Assembly: GCA_964291505.2 (NCBI GenBank)
Contig: OZ220216.1
Span: 2,232,001 to 2,296,000 of the forward strand
Source: Kistimonas sp964291505
GTDB lineage: Bacteria > Pseudomonadota > Gammaproteobacteria > Pseudomonadales > Endozoicomonadaceae
Reading direction: 5' to 3'
Length of the DNA: 64,000 bases
Part shown: positions 36,362-46,200 of the stretch, piece after piece
Position numbering within the stretch: position 1 is the stretch's first letter
Layout: the number at the start of each line of letters is the position of its first letter
Program-made: the position numbers and the translations under genes
The notes under the pieces: generated by a model
Seen by the model: only the letters and a program-made list of their open reading frames with translations
Databases searched by the model: none
What the model was told of the DNA's origin: nothing

Positions 36362-36580
36362 ATGATTATCCCGCCCAATATGCTGGAAGAAGCGACCCTG
36401 AAAAGCCTCGTGGAGGAGTTCGTCACCCGTAATGGTACTGATAATGGCGATGATTCTTCGCTGCAGCAGCGGGTTAATGCGGTGATGAATCAACTCGCGC
36501 TGAAGCAGGTGGTGATCGTTTATGATGATGTGACAGAAACAGCCAACATCGTTCCGGCAGACACCGTAGCAATGGTTTAA
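36362..36580 (+). CDS. yheU: YheU family protein (UPF0270)
   Basis: The 72-residue protein starts MIIPPNMLEEATLKSLVEEFV and contains RNGTD, then LQQRVNAVMNQL and QVVIVYDDVTETANIVP, matching E. coli YheU (UPF0270) along its length. The function is unknown; members are small soluble proteins. It is divergent from rbsD and is followed after two bases by the CULT protein gene, so the two are probably co-transcribed. Confidence 0.88.
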   Translation: MIIPPNMLEEATLKSLVEEFVTRNGTDNGDDSSLQQRVNAVMNQLALKQVVIVYDDVTETANIVPADTVAMV

Positions 36581-36582
36581 GT

Positions 36583-37005
36583 ATGATCTTGGCCGGCAAA
36601 CAGCATGCCCTTCAATGGATCAACCGGTTTCTCGACGGGGTAGAAGACGCCGTCAAGACACCGGTGAAAGACCGGGAAGAGGCATCAGTACAAGCAAAGA
36701 AACCACTGGTTTGCCGGTATTGCCTGAGTCCAATCACAACAGAAGCCGCTGCTATCAGCATGGCCGGGCAACATCATCACAGCCAGTGCAACCCCCATGG
36801 CTACTTTTTTCATTTTGGCTGCTTCAGCGACGCGCCAGGTTGCCGGATCATCGGTGATCCGGTCACCACGGACAGCTGGTTCAAAGGCTATGCCTGGCAA
36901 ATCGCCAACTGTGATCATTGCCAGGTGCATCTGGGCTGGTACTTTTCCGGGCAATCGCCAACCTTCTTCGGTTTATTGCATAACCGCCTGACGCATACAC
37001 TATAA
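36583..37005 (+). CDS. stand-alone CULT (cereblon-like) domain protein
   Basis: The 140-residue protein consists of about 40 variable residues and one CULT domain, the ligand-binding domain of eukaryotic cereblon. The zinc ligands are Cys44, Cys47, Cys110 and Cys113. Three aromatic-cage tryptophans are Trp99, Trp105 and Trp119; spacing 6 and 14 equals that of human cereblon Trp380, Trp386 and Trp400. Phe121 corresponds to cereblon Phe402. NPHGYFFHFGCF and FFGLL are other conserved strands. Bacterial single-domain examples such as MsCI4 of Magnetospirillum bind uridine and imide ligands; human cereblon recognises C-terminal cyclic imides. The role in this organism is unknown. Its start lies two bases after yheU. 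Confidence 0.87.
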   Translation: MILAGKQHALQWINRFLDGVEDAVKTPVKDREEASVQAKKPLVCRYCLSPITTEAAAISMAGQHHHSQCNPHGYFFHFGCFSDAPGCRIIGDPVTTDSWFKGYAWQIANCDHCQVHLGWYFSGQSPTFFGLLHNRLTHTL

Positions 37006-37177
37006 ACCCCGCTATATCCATAGCAGACCAACCGTCAATGACACACATCAGCACTTATGTACTTGGGCATTGCCGGTTTAGCATCAACTCACTGGATTAC
37101 GCACTTCCGTTCTGCCGACAGATCACGGATAGTCAGGGCATCGGATAAAAACACCCTGACCTGACGAGAAGCTGTCC

Positions 37178-38314
37178 ATGTTCACGCTGTTGAAAAATGC
37201 CAATCTCTACGCCCCGGAGCCCATGGGAAAAAAGGATGTTCTGATCTGCCAACATCTTATTGCCCATATTGCCGATCACATCGACAGCGCGGGCCTACCT
37301 GGCCCTTGTGACATCCTGGACCTGGAAGGCGCCATTCTCGCCCCCGGCCTTATTGATCAGCATATCCATCTCATTGGCGGTGGCGGTGAGGGTGGCTTCC
37401 ACAGCCGTACACCTCAGGTCACCCTATCCAAACTTGCGCAGGCCGGTATTACTACTGTAGTCGGCGTCATGGGAACGGATGGCACCACACGCACGCAGCG
37501 GGATCTGTTTGCCAAAGCCAAGGCGCTGGAAACCGAAGGCATCACCGCCTACATGCACACCGGCTCCTATGAAGTGCCAACCCGAACCATCACCGGTGCG
37601 ATCCGTGATGACCTGGTATTTCTTGATAATATAATCGGTGTGAAGATTGCGCTTGCCGATCATCGCTGCTCATTTCCAACCACGGATGAACTGGCACGCA
37701 TCGTGTCCGACATCCGTATAGCCGGGATGATATCCGGCAAAAAAGGCCTGCTGCATATCCATATGGGCGAGCTGGAGCAGCCTTTCGCACAGATCAATAC
37801 CCTGCTCGACAAAGGTCTGGCGATACAGCATTTCTCTCCAACCCATGTCAGCCGTGCACCGCATGTTTTTGATGAAGCTATCCGTTTCGCCAAGCGCGGC
37901 GGCTTCATTGATATGACCCCTGATGCCAGTTATGCCGATCCTGTCGATTTGCTTTACAAGGCATTAGAAGCAGGTGTACCCGCCAGCCGGATCACCTTCA
38001 GCTCAGATGGCAATGGCAGCATGCCAGTTTTTGATCAGTCAGGGACACTGACAGGCATCACGGCAGCTCCGGTCAACGCCTGCCTGAAAACATTGCAGAA
38101 ACTGGTTCAATCCACAATGCCGCTTGAAAAAGCACTGCCCTTTTTTAGCACAAACGTTGCAAATTCTCTGGGTATTCAGAAAGGACAAATAGCAGCAGGA
38201 AAATCGGCTGACCTCATGGTATTGGCTGAAGACTGCGAGTTATTACATGTCTTGTCTCGGGGAAGCTTCCTGCTTCGCGATGGACAAGCCTTCAAAAAAG
38301 GTAATTTTGAATAA
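37178..38314 (+). CDS. iadA: isoaspartyl dipeptidase (beta-aspartyl-peptidase)
   Basis: The 378-residue protein is an amidohydrolase of the IadA type: metal ligands in LIDQHIHLIGGGGEGG near residue 66, the likely carbamylated lysine in GVKIALADHR near residue 155, HIHMG near 192, PTHVSR near 224, and the catalytic aspartate in TFSSDGNGSMPVF near 280. E. coli IadA has 390 residues. It removes isoaspartyl residues from dipeptides formed on protein damage. It ends 22 bases before a perfect hairpin. Confidence 0.92.
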   Translation: MFTLLKNANLYAPEPMGKKDVLICQHLIAHIADHIDSAGLPGPCDILDLEGAILAPGLIDQHIHLIGGGGEGGFHSRTPQVTLSKLAQAGITTVVGVMGTDGTTRTQRDLFAKAKALETEGITAYMHTGSYEVPTRTITGAIRDDLVFLDNIIGVKIALADHRCSFPTTDELARIVSDIRIAGMISGKKGLLHIHMGELEQPFAQINTLLDKGLAIQHFSPTHVSRAPHVFDEAIRFAKRGGFIDMTPDASYADPVDLLYKALEAGVPASRITFSSDGNGSMPVFDQSGTLTGITAAPVNACLKTLQKLVQSTMPLEKALPFFSTNVANSLGIQKGQIAAGKSADLMVLAEDCELLHVLSRGSFLLRDGQAFKKGNFE

Positions 38315-38335
38315 GCCCTATAAAAATTAAGGGAA

Positions 38336-38355
38336 GGAGGCATCAGGATGCCTCC
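38336..38355. terminator. hairpin downstream of iadA
   Basis: GGAGGCAT (38336-38343) pairs perfectly with ATGCCTCC (38348-38355) around a four-base loop. There is no adjacent T-run in the rightward direction, so termination efficiency is uncertain. Confidence 0.5.
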
Positions 38356-38514
38356 CAGCTCCAAAAACCAAAAAAAACTATTAAAAACAACATTTAATTA
38401 TCTTTTTAGAATATATAACCATCCCATCTTTTATGTGAACTCTTTGATCAATCAGAAGTCCAAAGGAGTAAGGAAAGGAATGTACATTGAATTGCAAAGG
38501 CAGGAGAAAGGAAT

Positions 38515-39087
38515 ATGTTTGCCAACATTGCAAGAGCATCATTTATAATGGTAACGGGATTTGCAGGTCGCTCCCTCGCCGTAGAACACATGCCTACGCT
38601 CGTGAGCTGGGGAGTCAATCGGTGCGTCTCAGGCATGCCTGCACAATATCTCTGCAAATTTATGATCAATGGCTTATTAGGCCCTTCTTACCCAACAATT
38701 GGCAGTTGCCTTGGGGCAGGATTGGCAGCAATATCACCATCGCCGAAAACCATCAGCGAACACACAATCGAACCAGCATCCAATGCGCTAACCAATTATT
38801 GTCGAGAAAGTCATCTCCAGGCACTTTCAAAGGCTGATGATACTGAGGATAAAGATTCAACAGAAAAAGACGTCGTTGCATCGCCCGTTTTTGGGGCATT
38901 CAGGCTTAAGCCCGTGGAAAACGATGATGAAGCTCTAGAGATCGAAAAGGGCCACCAAGCGGATATCGAGAAACAGTTACCAAACAATGAGACAATTTCA
39001 ACCCATAGCACTGTAACCGATGATGGCTTTACTCTGGTTGACCAGTTTTTAAATAGAAATGAGATGCGCACACTACGAAACGGTTAA
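38515..39087 (+). CDS. orphan protein with N-terminal hydrophobic part
   Basis: The 190-residue protein is not recognised. Residues 1-75 are hydrophobic and cysteine-containing (CVSGMPAQYLC, GSCLGAGLAAIS), residues 100-160 are strongly acidic and lysine-rich (KADDTEDKDSTEKD), and the tail contains TDDGFTLVDQFLNR. The reading frame follows a good AGGAGAAAGGA site and is AT-richer than neighbouring core genes. It stands alone between iadA and the convergent SLT lipoprotein gene. The composition recalls secreted effectors or lineage-specific proteins, but no domain supports that. Confidence 0.6.
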   Translation: MFANIARASFIMVTGFAGRSLAVEHMPTLVSWGVNRCVSGMPAQYLCKFMINGLLGPSYPTIGSCLGAGLAAISPSPKTISEHTIEPASNALTNYCRESHLQALSKADDTEDKDSTEKDVVASPVFGAFRLKPVENDDEALEIEKGHQADIEKQLPNNETISTHSTVTDDGFTLVDQFLNRNEMRTLRNG

Positions 39088-39200
39088 GAAAAACCAGAAT
39101 AGAAAACGCCTATCCTGGTTTCTTATCAAGGATAAATTCATATCATTGAACGGCATGTTAGAAACAAAATACTTGGATCGTGGGCGCCATTCCAAGTCAT

Positions 39201-39779
39201 TTATAAATTGCAGCGTCGTAACTGCTCCCCATATTCACTGGCTCGCCACTTCACCTTCTTAGCCACATTCATCAGCCAGGGTTTCTTCTTGTAGGTACCT
39301 CTGCGGTAACCAGCCCAACCTTCATGGTAATTGAGATACTGTTTGTCAGCATGCCAGAGGGAAACACCGTTTTTTTTGCGAGTGGTATTGGTGTACCAAC
39401 CAATAAAATCGATGGCATCCGCAAAGCTTTCCCGACTTTGGAACCAACCACTGACTTCATTCGTGTACATATCCCAGGTGCCGTCCTGTGCCTGTGCATA
39501 GCCATAGGCAGATGATCGGCGTGGCAAAGGGATAAACAAAAACCAGGGCCGTGGCGGGCGCGCATCATGCCGGAACCGGGATTCCTGATGCATGATGGCC
39601 ATCATCACCTGAATCGGGGTGCCCCAGCGCTCATTGGAACGTTTCGCCGCCTTATACCAGGACGATTTTTCCTTGAAAATCTTACACAGATTATCAGTAC
39701 GTGCCGGTGGCGTGGTGGATGCGCAGCCGGTCAGTAGCAATAACAGTCCCGTCAATATGACGCCCGACAGGCGCCTCAT
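39201..39779 (-). CDS. SLT-type lytic transglycosylase lipoprotein
   Basis: The 192-residue protein has a lipobox LLTGC (Cys19), then a lysozyme-like SLT domain with the probable catalytic glutamate in MMAIMHQESRFRHDA near residue 67 and SAYGYAQAQDGTWDMY near residue 92, followed by NYHEGWAGYRRGTY. It should cleave peptidoglycan glycan strands from a membrane-anchored position. Its ATG overlaps the ligA stop by four bases (ATGA), so it ends the ligA transcript, as is common in relatives. Confidence 0.85.
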   Translation of the reverse strand: MRRLSGVILTGLLLLLTGCASTTPPARTDNLCKIFKEKSSWYKAAKRSNERWGTPIQVMMAIMHQESRFRHDARPPRPWFLFIPLPRRSSAYGYAQAQDGTWDMYTNEVSGWFQSRESFADAIDFIGWYTNTTRKKNGVSLWHADKQYLNYHEGWAGYRRGTYKKKPWLMNVAKKVKWRASEYGEQLRRCNL

Positions 39780-41812
39780 GACATGACAATCCCATGATCC
39801 TGAAGAAATGCCATAAAAGCCTCCTCATCCATGACAGAAACACCCAGGCTTTGCGCCTTGGTCAGTTTGGAACCCGCTTTTTCACCCGCAACGACCTGCG
39901 CTGTTTTAGCCGACACAGAACCGGCAACTTTCGCACCCAGTGACTGCAGATACGCCTTGCCCTCGTCACGGGTCATTGCGGTCAACGTGCCGGTCAGCAC
40001 CCAGGTTTGCCCTGCCAGCGGCAACGCATCCGATTGTGCCGGTTTCTCAATCGCGGGCCAATTGAGACCTTGTGCCAACAAGGCTTCAATAACTTCACGG
40101 TTATGCGCCTGCTGGAAAAAAAGTGCAATATGCTGAGCCACAATTGGCCCCACATCATCAGCCGTTTGAAGATCTTCCACACTGGCTGCTTCAAGCGCTT
40201 CTAATGTGCAGAAGTGACTCGCCAGCGTAGCAGCCGTTGCCTCACCGACTTCCCGAATACCAAGTGAGTAAATAAATCGCGCCAACGTCGTTGTTTTGCT
40301 GGCCTTCAGCGCTGCCACCAAATTGGCTGCTGATTTCGCCCCCATTCGCTCAAGCCGGATCAGCTGCTCTTCCGTCAGGCGGAACAGATCCGCAATGGTG
40401 TTCACCAGTTCCTTGTCAACAAGCTGCTCGATCAGTTTTTCACCCAGCCCATCGACATCCATGGCCTTTCTGGAAGCAAAGTGCCGTATCGCTTCTTTAC
40501 GCTGTGCTGAGCAGTACAAACCACCCGTACAGCGCGCGACGGTCTCTTCTTCACTGCGCTCAATATCAGAGCCACAGACCGGACAGGCTTCTGGTAGTGA
40601 CGGTGGCAAAGTGCCTCCCGGCCGTTTTTCAAGCACAACTTTCACGACCTGTGGAATCACATCGCCGGCCCGCCGAATGATGACGGTATCACCGACCCGC
40701 GCATCCAGCCGCTCCACCTCATCCATATTGTGTAACGTGGCATTACTGACCGTAACCCCGCCCACGAATACAGGCTCCAAGCGTGCAACAGGCGTAATCG
40801 CACCGGTTCTGCCTACCTGGAATTCGATACTTTTCAGTACCGTCATTTCCTCCTGAGCGGGAAATTTCCGGGCAATGGCCCAACGCGGCGCACGAGCAAC
40901 AAAGCCCAGCTGCTGCTGGAGTTTAAGGTCGTTCACCTTGAACACAATGCCATCGATGTCATAGGACAGATTGTCCCGTTTTGTCGCCAGGTTCTCGTAA
41001 TAGTCGGCACAGGCCTGTATGCCTGTAACGATTCGCATCTCCGGATTGATTTTGAGACCCCAACCCTGGAATTGTGTCAGTACGTCGCCATGCTTATCGG
41101 GTAACGTGCCACCTTCAACCAGACCGGCACTGTAACAACACATTTCCAGAGGTCTGTTAGCGGTAATCCGGGGATCTAGTTGTCGCAAACTACCAGCCGC
41201 GGCATTACGGGGGTTAACAAACGTCTTCTCGCCGGCTTTCATCGCCTTTTCATTCAAAATCGCAAAGCCGGCGCGAGGCATATAGATTTCACCCCGCACT
41301 TCCAGTCGCGCAGGCCATCCAGTACCGAGTAGCTTCAATGGAATTGAAGGAATGGTTCTGACATTCAGCGTGATATCTTCCCCGGTCTGCCCATCTCCTC
41401 GGGTCGCCCCTCTGATCAGCAGGCCATCTTCATAGAGCAAGCTGACAGCAATACCATCCAGCTTCGGCTCACAGGCATATTCAATGGTGGCATCGGATTT
41501 GAGCCGGTCATGAATACGGCGATCGAAGTCCTGCAAGTCATCTTGACTGAAGGCATTATCAAGGGAAAGCATGGGAACTTCGTGTCGGACCTGGCCAAAC
41601 TTTGCCAGCGGTTGAGCACCCACTCTCTGGGTTGGAGAGTCAGCACTGACCAGTTCAGGGTGCTGCGATTCAAGCGCCTTGAGCTCCTGCATCAGGCGAT
41701 CGTATTCACTGTCAGATACAGCCGGGTCATCCAGCACATAATAACGATAATTATGCTGGTTAATGGTTGTGCGTAACGCCTCTAGCTGTTGGCTGACTTC
41801 TTCTATCGACAT
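39776..41812 (-). CDS. ligA: NAD-dependent DNA ligase
   Basis: The 678-residue protein has the whole LigA domain order: Ia domain (RYYVLDDPAVSDSEYDRLM), adenylation domain with the AMP-lysine in CEPKLDGIAVSLLYEDG near residue 115, OB fold (GRTGAITPVARLEPV), four-cysteine zinc finger (CPVCGSD...CTGGLYC), helix-hairpin-helix repeats and a C-terminal BRCT domain (LAGQTWVLTGTL). It seals nicks in replication and repair using NAD. The ATG at 41812 is preferred over a TTG at 41833. It is downstream of zipA across a terminator hairpin. Confidence 0.97.
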   Translation of the reverse strand: MSIEEVSQQLEALRTTINQHNYRYYVLDDPAVSDSEYDRLMQELKALESQHPELVSADSPTQRVGAQPLAKFGQVRHEVPMLSLDNAFSQDDLQDFDRRIHDRLKSDATIEYACEPKLDGIAVSLLYEDGLLIRGATRGDGQTGEDITLNVRTIPSIPLKLLGTGWPARLEVRGEIYMPRAGFAILNEKAMKAGEKTFVNPRNAAAGSLRQLDPRITANRPLEMCCYSAGLVEGGTLPDKHGDVLTQFQGWGLKINPEMRIVTGIQACADYYENLATKRDNLSYDIDGIVFKVNDLKLQQQLGFVARAPRWAIARKFPAQEEMTVLKSIEFQVGRTGAITPVARLEPVFVGGVTVSNATLHNMDEVERLDARVGDTVIIRRAGDVIPQVVKVVLEKRPGGTLPPSLPEACPVCGSDIERSEEETVARCTGGLYCSAQRKEAIRHFASRKAMDVDGLGEKLIEQLVDKELVNTIADLFRLTEEQLIRLERMGAKSAANLVAALKASKTTTLARFIYSLGIREVGEATAATLASHFCTLEALEAASVEDLQTADDVGPIVAQHIALFFQQAHNREVIEALLAQGLNWPAIEKPAQSDALPLAGQTWVLTGTLTAMTRDEGKAYLQSLGAKVAGSVSAKTAQVVAGEKAGSKLTKAQSLGVSVMDEEAFMAFLQDHGIVMS

Positions 41813-41831
41813 GAAACTATCCGGGAACTTC

Positions 41832-41867
41832 AAATAAAACTGGCCATACCTGTGAGGGTATGGCCAG
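41832..41867 (-). terminator. intercistronic terminator between zipA and ligA
   Basis: Read leftward, the perfect 11-base arms CTGGCCATACC (41867-41857) and GGTATGGCCAG (41850-41840) enclose six bases and are followed by TTTTATTTG. It should stop much of the smc-zipA transcription before ligA. Confidence 0.8.
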
Positions 41868-41925
41868 ATAAACTCGTCTTACCAACAGCGCCAACAGTGT
41901 GCGCTGCTATGAATACCGTCGCGAT

Positions 41926-43020
41926 TCAGACCCTGGCCCTGTTATTTCGGCGATGTGTCATTCTGCGACGCTCGAAATCACTGATACGCTGACGGTAGTG
42001 CTCCAGTGTCTGTTGCGTCAGCACACTGTGGCGTTCATCCTTGAGCACACCACCCAGTTCTTCAGCAATATGGTAAACAGCTTCCACCATAATCCGGAAC
42101 GCCTGTATGGATTCCGACCCGTCAGGCCCGGGTAATCCCATAAAGAAACTCAGCGCCGTTGTTGAGTCCTCTTCCATCGTTTTCAGATTGAAGGTACCGG
42201 GCTCAACACCGTTAGCCACACTGAAGAGGATATCGCCGCGTCCATCCGCTTGAATGTGGCGGTGGAAGATATTCATCTCACCAAAACGCAGCCCTTCAGA
42301 CATGAACAGCGCAAACAGATCACTGCCCGCAAAGGCCTCCCCTTTACGTGCCATCAGGTTAATGATCAAAACCTCTTCAACCTGCCTGAGTGCACCCTGG
42401 TGTGATTCTGAGAAATCGGGCTCTACTGGTTCTTGCTCACGTGCCGAGATAACGTCTCTATCATGCTTAGGCGCTGAAGGCTTTTCCTTCGCAACAATTA
42501 CCTCATCCTCAGCACTACCGTTGAGACGCTCGTCGTCAACATCCATCAACACAGGAACAGGCTGTTCAAGATCAAGACTCTGCTGCCCTTTTTCGGTCTC
42601 GTATTGCTCTACAGGCTGTTCTTCTACCCGTGAAACCCTGACCGCCGATACAATCCCGTCGTCATCATAGCCGTCATCATCATGAGTCTGTTCTAACGGT
42701 TGCTTAACCGGAACATCCTCTACCACTTTGCGGGGCGGTGAATCGGACAAATCAGAAATAAACGGCTCTACGCGTTTATCTTGCGGAAAGTCATCCGCTG
42801 CCAGACTTTCCCTGCGGTCGGGCATATCATGACCGGCAGGACGGGCGCCACCATTCGGCAACTCGCTGCTGTATTCATCATCCTGCCACTTGATCTCTTC
42901 AAGCCCGAAATTCAGCTCATTGGCTCGACGGCGGTGAAGCCAAACACGACGAAAGCCGTCTGCAATAATCAGCACGACAGCCAACACGCCCAGAATGATC
43001 AGCCAGTCACGAAAACTCAT
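41926..43020 (-). CDS. zipA: cell division protein ZipA
   Basis: The 364-residue protein has an N-terminal membrane anchor (DWLIILGVLAVVLIIADGF), a basic patch, a long acidic and Pro/Gln-containing linker (about residues 50-215) and the C-terminal FtsZ-binding domain (EVLIINLMARKGEAFAGSDL, FGEMNIFHRH, TALSFFMGLPG, and ending near LEHYRQRISDFERRR). ZipA tethers FtsZ to the membrane in the divisome. The gene order smc-zipA-ligA is the usual one in gammaproteobacteria. Confidence 0.95.
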   Translation of the reverse strand: MSFRDWLIILGVLAVVLIIADGFRRVWLHRRRANELNFGLEEIKWQDDEYSSELPNGGARPAGHDMPDRRESLAADDFPQDKRVEPFISDLSDSPPRKVVEDVPVKQPLEQTHDDDGYDDDGIVSAVRVSRVEEQPVEQYETEKGQQSLDLEQPVPVLMDVDDERLNGSAEDEVIVAKEKPSAPKHDRDVISAREQEPVEPDFSESHQGALRQVEEVLIINLMARKGEAFAGSDLFALFMSEGLRFGEMNIFHRHIQADGRGDILFSVANGVEPGTFNLKTMEEDSTTALSFFMGLPGPDGSESIQAFRIMVEAVYHIAEELGGVLKDERHSVLTQQTLEHYRQRISDFERRRMTHRRNNRARV

Positions 43021-43251
43021 GCCTTTGGTTACCCGTTAACCCTGTAAATTGCGTTCCATTGCCTGGGACTGTTCATTATTACGCTCAACTTACGCATCCC
43101 ATGCAGCCACCGGTGGAATAGCTGAATTTAAACGCAATCGCTTGTCAATCACAATATCGCAAAACTACATAAACAGCCGTAAGACGTCGTCTTTTCCAGT
43201 CTGGCAAAAAAGTGGGGCCATATCGACCTCTTTTGCACTTTTCTTACACGT

Positions 43252-46200
43252 TTATACGGCTGCCAGTGCCGCTGCCTGTTCGATATCCACCGAAACCGGT
43301 CGGGATACACCCGGCTCATGCATGGTCACACCGATTAACTGGTTCGCCGCTTCCATCGCAATCTTGTTGTGACTGATATAAATGAACTGCACCTTTTCCG
43401 ACATCTCCGTCACCATACGGGCATAGCGACCAACGTTGGCATCATCCAATGGCGCATCAACCTCATCCAGCATACAGAAAGGCGACGGGTTCAACTGGAA
43501 AATTGCGAAGACCAATGCAATCGCCGTCAATGCCTTTTCACCACCAGAAAGCAGGTGGATAGTACTGTTCTTCTTGCCTGGCGGCTGTGCCATGATGGCA
43601 ACACCGGTATCGAGAAGATCGTCACCTGTTAATTCCAGATACGCACGCCCACCACCGAACACTTTGGGGAATAGCTCCTGCAAGCCGCTGTTGACGCGTT
43701 CAAAAGTATGCTGGAAGCGGTTACGGGTTTCCTTATCAATCTTTCTGATGGCGCCTTCCAGCGTCGCAATGGCTTCTGCCAGGTCGTCATTCTGGGCATC
43801 AAGATAACGCTTTCGCTCAGACTGCTGCTCATACTCTTCAATGGCCGCCAGGTTGATCGCACCCAAACGCTGGATACGGGCTTCCAGACGTTCAAGCTCT
43901 TCTTCCCAGGCTGACTCTGACGCCTCTTCCGGCAGGTTCGCCAGAACTGTTTCCAGATCAAACTGATCTTCTTCCAGCTGTTCCTGCAGTGTCGTACGCC
44001 GTACCTGCAGCGCCTGCCAGTCCATCCGGAGTTTTTCGAGACGATCACGTAACAACTGGGCTTCGTGCTCTGCCTCACCACGGTTTTTCTCGTAGTCCCG
44101 CATCTGATGTTCAACATCTTCCAACAGACGACGGGCTTCCATCATTTCTTCTTCAACTTCTACCCGCTGTGCCAGCAATTCTTCCAGCTCAATCTGCAGG
44201 TCTTCAACCGGGTCATCGCTCTGAGCCAGATTCTCCCGCAACTGAGAAAGGCGCTCATCCAGCCGCTCTCCTTGAGTCTTTAAACGCTCAACGGCCTGTC
44301 GAGTAGAATCAATCTGCGCCGTCAGGGACTGCTTACGCAACTCCAGCTGATGAGCCATATCCTTACTGTGGCGGGCAGTCTGACGAATACGATCCAGATC
44401 CGTGCGAATCTCATCCCGACGGGAAAGCAGTGTCTCACGACGCTCAGCATCCCCTTCCATGCAATCCAGCGCTTCCTGCAACCGCAACCGAGACTCACCC
44501 ATAGACTCCTGTTCGATGGATTGCTGCTCTTCGATCTCAGAAATCTCTTCCTGCAAGCGGCTGTAGCGAGTCAGCAGCTGTTCGACACGTACCTTTCGGG
44601 CACTCAGATCTGACTGCAGCTCGCTTTCCTGACGATTCAGCGAAGCAAGCTGCCGCTGACCGTCTTCACGGGTTTGCTCCAGCTGTTCCAGACGTTCGTG
44701 GTTTTCCGTCAGTGATTCTGACAACGCCTGTTCCTGATCATCCAGCTCAGCCAGCTCAAGCTCCAGCGATTCAATTTCCTGCTGACGCGCCAGAATGCCC
44801 GTTCCAGCATCATTATCGCGTATCACACGCAACCAGTTGGAACCCAGCCAGACACCATCCTGTGTAACTACAGACTCACCTGGCGCCAACTTGGGTCGTA
44901 GGGCCAGAGCTTCGTCTAACGAAGTGGCGCCATAAATACCCTGAAGCAACGTCCCCGCGGCTTCCGCACCGTCAACACAATCGATCAGCGCCGTCGCCTT
45001 ATCCATCACAGGTCCGCTGGACGACGCTGCGCTATTAGCTGCAAGAAACGTCAGGTTGGCTTCCACCATCGAATCCAGTACTGTCGCAACCGCATCCACA
45101 TCATCGACACAGACAGCCTGGAGATAATCGCCCAACACCGTTTCAACGGCTGTTTCCCAGCCCGCCTTGACCTTGATCTGCTGACCGAGTCTAGGTTTAT
45201 CTGCCAAACCTTGTCCCGCGAGCCATTCAATACCGTCATCGCTCTGACCCAGTGCGGCCTGTTGAAGCGCCTGCAATGACGCAAAACGGCCACGCGCTTC
45301 ATTCAATCGACGACTGCAGTCATCTTTCTGCCGGGTAGCGTCGGCTATTGCCTGCCTAACGGTATGAATCTGCTCGCCCGTTTCTTCCTGAGTATGCTGT
45401 AACGTCTCAATCTGCAATTCCAGCTCAGTCAGCTGTTCGGTGAGCAGCTCTATTTCTTCTTCAACAGGTTCGGCCTGCAGCCCGGACATCTCTTCCTGAT
45501 GTTTTCTGAGACGCTCTTCCAGACGATCCAGCACCTGCTCAAGATGCTGGATTTTGGACTGTTCAATTTCGGCCTCGCGGCGCGACTCACTGGCAGAATG
45601 GTTAAACTCATCCCAAGCGTGCTGCCAGGTCTGCATGGATTCTTCCGCTTCCATCAGCGCCATGGCATGCTCTTCTTCACCGGCAAGACTCAGTTCCAGC
45701 TCCGGCTCAATGGCCAGCACTTCCTCTTCCAGCTGTTCAAGTTTGAACTGATCCGCTTCCAGGTTCTCCCGATTCTCCCGCCAGGCGGCTTCGGCTTCCT
45801 GAAGATCCCGGCTTAACTGATCCGCGCGTTCGCGACGGTGGGCAATGGTCTGCTCCAACTTGGTAATTTCATTACCGGTGCTGTAATAGCGGCTCTGCAC
45901 CTGATTAAAACTGTCCGCATATTCCGTCTGGCTCTGGCGCAGTTTTTCAATATCCGTATCGCTGGAACGCTGCTTGGCAATCGCGGCTTCCAGTCGAATT
46001 TCAAATTCACGGATGGCACTTTCCTGGGACTTCGCACCCGTATCGACACTCTGCCAGCGCAGAGCATGTAATTGAGCACGCTTTAAGCGTTCTTCCTGTT
46101 TGTACTGTTTGTACTTCTCTGCCGCCTCAGCCTGACGCTTCAGATGCGACAACTGACGCTCAAGCTCTTCACGCAGGTCAGTGAGACGCTCCAGGTTCTC

